64,000 nucleotides of DNA from Candidatus Lindowbacteria bacterium RIFCSPLOWO2_12_FULL_62_27. Its GTDB lineage: Bacteria; Lindowbacteria; 2-12-FULL-62-27. The stretch is from assembly GCA_001784175.1 (NCBI GenBank), contig MFPR01000043.1, forward strand, positions 62,001 through 126,000, in the 5' to 3' direction. Of the stretch, positions 60,966 to 64,000 are shown piece by piece. How positions within the stretch are numbered: the first letter of the stretch is position 1; every line of letters begins with the position of its first letter. The position numbers and the translations under genes are program-made. The notes under the pieces were generated by a model. The model ran no database searches and had not been told where the DNA came from. It saw only the letters and a list, made by a program, of their open reading frames with translations.

Positions 60966-62276
60966 GTGAGTGAGGCCGGCCGGAAGAGTCCGTGGCCGGC
61001 GCGGATCGGCCTGTGTCTGGTGTCGGCGGGAGCGGCCGTCTGGATGTTTGTGTTCGCGCTGGAGTGGTTTCATGTCGGCGCGATGGGGTTCGGGCCGCAG
61101 CAACTGATTCTGGCCGTCGGCGGGACGTTGCTGATGGTCGGCGGCGTGCTGCTCTGGATCAGCGTGCGCGTGTTTTACGTGAGTCTCAAGATTGCGGTGA
61201 CCCTCCTGTCGCTCTGGGGTGTTTTCCATCTGGTGACGGGGCTGGGCAGCCTGGAAGTCGTGATGGAGTCGCTGTTGAAAGCGGCCGGCGTGCATGAGCG
61301 GGTTCCGCCCGGACAGTTCGTGTTCCGGCGGATGGCCAACGTGTTCGCGCAGTTTTATCATTTTCCGTACTCATACCAGGTCAAGCCGCGGCCCTACGGG
61401 ATTTATGAGAAGCTGAAACTGAACGATCTCGGGTATCGGATGGAGGAGGACCTCGCGGATTTTCGCGGTCGCCATCCGGACGACCGGGTCATCCTCCTCT
61501 TCGGCGGGTCCGCGGCCTTCGACGTCACGGTGCCGGACTACCGGCAAACCATCGCAGGCCGGATCGAAACGCTGCTCAACGCCGATACGGCCCTCCTCCG
61601 CGGAGAGCGGCGCTTCAAGGTCCTGAACATGGCCGTGCCCGGGTCGATGATGCTGGATGCCATGGTCCACTACGTGGTGTTCGGCGCGCGACTCGCCCCG
61701 GAGATCGTCATCTGCCATGCCGGATTCAATGACCTGTCGGCCGGGCAAATGACCGACACGTATCTGTTGACGAATTATGAAGTCACCTATACCAGCTTTC
61801 ACGAGGAGTGGTCGAAAATCCTGTTTGGCCGGCGGAACTTCCTCTTTGCGCCGTTTTCCCGGCAGACCGAAGTGCACCGGGCGGTCAATCCGCCGGAACA
61901 CGTGGTCGCGGCGTACCGGGACCGGGTTCTGCAGTTTCAGAGGATGGCGCAGGCGGACAGCGCCCTCTTCATATCGGGACTGCAGCCGATGGTGTCGAGC
62001 AAGAAGCGGATGTCGCCGGAGGAGGAACAGCGGGCCCGCCGGGATTACCGGCTGCCGACGCTCGTTTTTTCAGGGGTGCCGGACCTGTACGCGCTGTACC
62101 TGCGAAGCGATCCGCGGCAGTTACCTGCCCACTTTGTCGATTTCCACACGATGTTCCATGCGTACGGCGAGGAAGTCACTCTGTTCGCGGACGTCATGCA
62201 CTACAGCGAAGACGCCTCCCGGATGATCGCGGAGAGTTATCACCGGAAAATATCGGAACTTCTAAAACGACCGTAA
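60966..62276 (+). CDS. Membrane-anchored SGNH/GDSL-like hydrolase
   Basis: A 436-aa protein. Three membrane segments lie within residues 12-110. A large soluble domain follows with SGNH hydrolase-like blocks: ILLFGGSAAFDV (Ser), ICHAGFNDLSAG (Asn) and FADVMHYSEDASR (Asp/His pair near the C-terminus). Such proteins commonly remove or transfer acetyl groups on envelope glycans. GTG 60966 is the likely start. A TATAAT at 60918-60923 could be its -10 box, though no -35 fits. Confidence 0.7.
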   Translation: MSEAGRKSPWPARIGLCLVSAGAAVWMFVFALEWFHVGAMGFGPQQLILAVGGTLLMVGGVLLWISVRVFYVSLKIAVTLLSLWGVFHLVTGLGSLEVVMESLLKAAGVHERVPPGQFVFRRMANVFAQFYHFPYSYQVKPRPYGIYEKLKLNDLGYRMEEDLADFRGRHPDDRVILLFGGSAAFDVTVPDYRQTIAGRIETLLNADTALLRGERRFKVLNMAVPGSMMLDAMVHYVVFGARLAPEIVICHAGFNDLSAGQMTDTYLLTNYEVTYTSFHEEWSKILFGRRNFLFAPFSRQTEVHRAVNPPEHVVAAYRDRVLQFQRMAQADSALFISGLQPMVSSKKRMSPEEEQRARRDYRLPTLVFSGVPDLYALYLRSDPRQLPAHFVDFHTMFHAYGEEVTLFADVMHYSEDASRMIAESYHRKISELLKRP

Positions 62277-62304
62277 CTGTGATATATACAGGCGCGTTTT
62301 CAGT

Positions 62305-62378
62305 GGGGACGTGGTGCAGCTGGTTAGCACACCGGCCTGTCAAGCCGGAGGTCGCGGGTTCGACCCCCGTCGTCCCCG
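62305..62378 (+). tRNA. tRNA-Asp (anticodon GTC)
   Basis: The acceptor stem is GGGGACG/CGTCCCC, the anticodon stem CCGGC/GCCGG holds the loop CTGTCAA (anticodon GTC), and the T-arm is GCGGG-TTCGACC-CCCGT. The discriminator is G, as expected for Asp. CCA is not encoded. It directly abuts the 3' end of the opposite-strand GGDEF gene. Confidence 0.96.
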
Positions 62379-64000
62379 TCACACATCCTTGTACGTCTTG
62401 ACGGCGTTCCTTCCGGATTCTTTCGCCACGTACAGCGCGCGGTCGGCGGATTCGATCAGCGAGCGCTTGTCGGTTGCGCTGTCCGGGAAGGTTGCCAGCC
62501 CGATGGAGATGGTGATCCGGACGGACCTTCCGTCAAAATCGAATTCCAATTCCTCGACGGCATTGCGGAGCCGGTCGGCGAAAATCTTGGCGCCTTCGAG
62601 CGGCGTATCGGGGAGGATGATCCCGAATTCCTCGCCGCCGTAGCGGCAGGGCACGTCGATCTTGCCGCGGATCGATTTCTTGATGGCCCCCGCCACCGCC
62701 CTGAGCACGATGTCTCCCTGCTGGTGGCCGAACGTGTCATTGACGCGCTTGAAATGGTCGAGGTCGGACATGACCAGCGTGAAGTTTCCATTCATCCGCT
62801 GGGTCCGGTCGATCTGGCGGTTCATTTCCTGCTGGAAATAGCGGTGGTTGTAAAGGCCGGTCATCGCGTCGGTCACGGCGCGGTACTGAAACTCCAGTTT
62901 CGACAGCGTCGCCTCGAGCTGGTTGGAGACGCCGTTCAACAGCCGCTCGTCGATCTCGTCGATGACCGCGTCTGCCGGCCGGACCATCCAGATGCCTCCC
63001 GTGACCTCGTTCTCGGAAAAGAAGGGGAAACAGAGCCGGTTCGACTCCGCGAGCGGTTTGGGATGCTCGCCCGATTCGGGCGGCGGCGAGGCGCGGAGCT
63101 TCCGGAGATAAAACAGCGCGATTTCGTCCGGCTCGCCCGCCACCATTTCCTCGGCGCCGACCCCGTGAAACACGAGGGCGCCGGTCGTTCCTGAAATGCT
63201 CCGGGCCAGCCGCGCAAGGACGGCGGTCAGGACTTCCTGTGGGCCCGCCTGCTCGTTCAGGATTGTCGCGATTTCCTGGAGAATCCCGAGATTGTCCGTC
63301 ATCCGGTTGAACGCGCCCGCCAAAATCCCCGTCTCGTCGCGGCTCTCGACCCTGATCCGGTGCTGAAACTCGCCGCCGGCGATTTTTAGAATGCCGGACA
63401 TGACGGTCCGAAGAGGCTTGAGGACCGTGTCGGAGATGATGAAGGCCAAGAGAAGAGAAAAGGCGATCGACACGGCCATGAGGCCCAGCATGAGATCGCG
63501 CGTCTGGACCAGCCGGTCCTGCATGAATTTCAACGAGAGGCCCACCCGGACGGTCCCGAGCAGTTTCTCGACGCCTCGGATCTGGACCGGCTCGAAAAAT
63601 ACGTACAGCTTCGTATCGTCCAGCGTGCGGCGCCGGTCGGTGAAAATGTCCTGGGTGGCGCGGACCCAGCGGTCGTCGCCGACGATGGCGACGATTTCGT
63701 TGCGCGGGGTGGTGAGGTCGTTGACGGCGATGAAGAGAATCCGGCTGTCCTTTTGCTGGATGCTGTTGGCAATTTCTCGGATCTCGAAATACTGGGACTG
63801 CGCCAGAAGTTCGGCGATGTGGTCGGCGAGACTGGAGGCGATGAATCGCCCGGAGGCGGCGAGGCTCGACTCGATGACCGCCTCCTGCTGCCAGAGTGCG
63901 ACCCAGGTGACGCCCGCGGTGACGCCGATCGCGACGATCATCATGGCGATGAAAAGCTTCATGCGGATCGACAGCCGCAGGATCCTGTCGTGGACCTGCT
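62379..64000 (-). CDS. GGDEF diguanylate cyclase with periplasmic sensor, HAMP and GAF-like region (5' end outside window)
   Basis: Makes c-di-GMP from GTP. A first TM helix is followed by a periplasmic sensor of about 120 residues and a second TM (LMAVSIAFSLLLAFII). A HAMP domain comes next (TVLKPLRTVMSGILKIAGGEF), then a GAF-like stretch (about 245-340), and a GGDEF domain with intact active site CRYGGEEFGIILP and DLDHFKRVNDTFGHQQGD. The first ATG in the window is 63962. The frame stays open to the edge with RILRLSIR before it, so the true start is probably beyond 64000. Confidence 0.88.
   Translation of the reverse strand, partial: QVHDRILRLSIRMKLFIAMMIVAIGVTAGVTWVALWQQEAVIESSLAASGRFIASSLADHIAELLAQSQYFEIREIANSIQQKDSRILFIAVNDLTTPRNEIVAIVGDDRWVRATQDIFTDRRRTLDDTKLYVFFEPVQIRGVEKLLGTVRVGLSLKFMQDRLVQTRDLMLGLMAVSIAFSLLLAFIISDTVLKPLRTVMSGILKIAGGEFQHRIRVESRDETGILAGAFNRMTDNLGILQEIATILNEQAGPQEVLTAVLARLARSISGTTGALVFHGVGAEEMVAGEPDEIALFYLRKLRASPPPESGEHPKPLAESNRLCFPFFSENEVTGGIWMVRPADAVIDEIDERLLNGVSNQLEATLSKLEFQYRAVTDAMTGLYNHRYFQQEMNRQIDRTQRMNGNFTLVMSDLDHFKRVNDTFGHQQGDIVLRAVAGAIKKSIRGKIDVPCRYGGEEFGIILPDTPLEGAKIFADRLRNAVEELEFDFDGRSVRITISIGLATFPDSATDKRSLIESADRALYVAKESGRNAVKTYKDV

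Overview
The window is a GC-rich stretch of bacterial chromosome, densely packed with genes on both strands. An LPS heptose epimerase (hldD), a LolA-like protein next to an RND/MMPL transporter, a small MCE-like putative lipoprotein and pseudopilins point to a diderm (outer-membrane) bacterium. HrcA/CIRCE heat-shock control, TMTC-like TPR membrane proteins and many small toxin-antitoxin scraps fit a poorly cultivated, environmental, delta-proteobacterium- or Nitrospirota/Omnitrophota-like lineage. The phylum cannot be fixed from this sequence alone; no rRNA is present.

Layout. 0-4.4 kb: the conserved series glmU-prs-rplY-pth (UDP-GlcNAc, PRPP, ribosomal L25, peptidyl-tRNA hydrolase). 4.4-13.3 kb: a TMTC-like membrane TPR protein, a MazEF-type module with its own promoter and operator, tRNA-Ala(CGC), two further small antitoxin/toxin-like remnants, an O-antigen-ligase-like protein, hemW, a DUF2231 membrane protein and three overlapping pseudopilin genes. 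13.3-17.7 kb: the heat-shock operon hrcA-grpE-dnaK-dnaJ behind a sigma70 promoter and a perfect CIRCE operator. 17.7-23.3 kb: a methyltransferase, then an accessory patch with a DUF4143 ATPase (apparently leaderless), a BrnTA-like pair, an ORF6N-domain remnant and a divergent Hsp70-TPR fusion.

23.4-34.9 kb: one compact ten-gene operon read leftwards, uvrA-punA-deoA-recJ-DUF3006-mtnP-add-cdd-hypothetical-Clp1/Grc3-like kinase. Nearly every junction overlaps by 4 nt. It links excision repair and a RecJ exonuclease to nucleoside salvage. The RecJ carries a complete DEDDh (DnaQ-like) exonuclease domain inserted in its DHH domain. deoB, at 43.7 kb, completes the deoxyribose-phosphate branch.

35-36.8 kb: a DUF4258/YgiT-type pair sits between two 183-bp direct repeats, about 93% identical. 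The right-hand copy is the 3' end of an Smr-domain gene and its downstream flank. 36.8-42.9 kb: a LolA-like protein and an RND/MMPL transporter fused to a cyclic-nucleotide-binding domain, a small secreted Lys-rich protein, and asnB. 42.9-43.7 kb has no convincing gene but holds a strongly base-paired plus-strand region ending in an excellent intrinsic terminator, a candidate structured RNA of about 450 nt that I cannot assign.

43.7-50.7 kb: a leftward series of thiolase (catalytic Cys apparently replaced by Ser), its DUF35 partner, a putative lipoprotein, a giant TPR protein, an FG-GAP/CsgG-like protein and deoB. 50.7-60.8 kb: zinc ribbons, a REP-like element, hemB, an FG-GAP/ASPIC protein, two tandem D-Ala-D-Ala-ligase-like ATP-grasp enzymes directly behind a lysine 2,3-aminomutase, hldD, an unknown protein and an aldehyde dehydrogenase. 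61-64 kb: a membrane SGNH-like protein, tRNA-Asp(GTC) and a GGDEF diguanylate cyclase running off the right edge.

The best candidates for undescribed biology are the KamA + twin ATP-grasp cluster (possible beta-lysine-containing product), the unassigned structured RNA, and the RecJ-DEDDh composite nuclease within a nucleoside-salvage operon.
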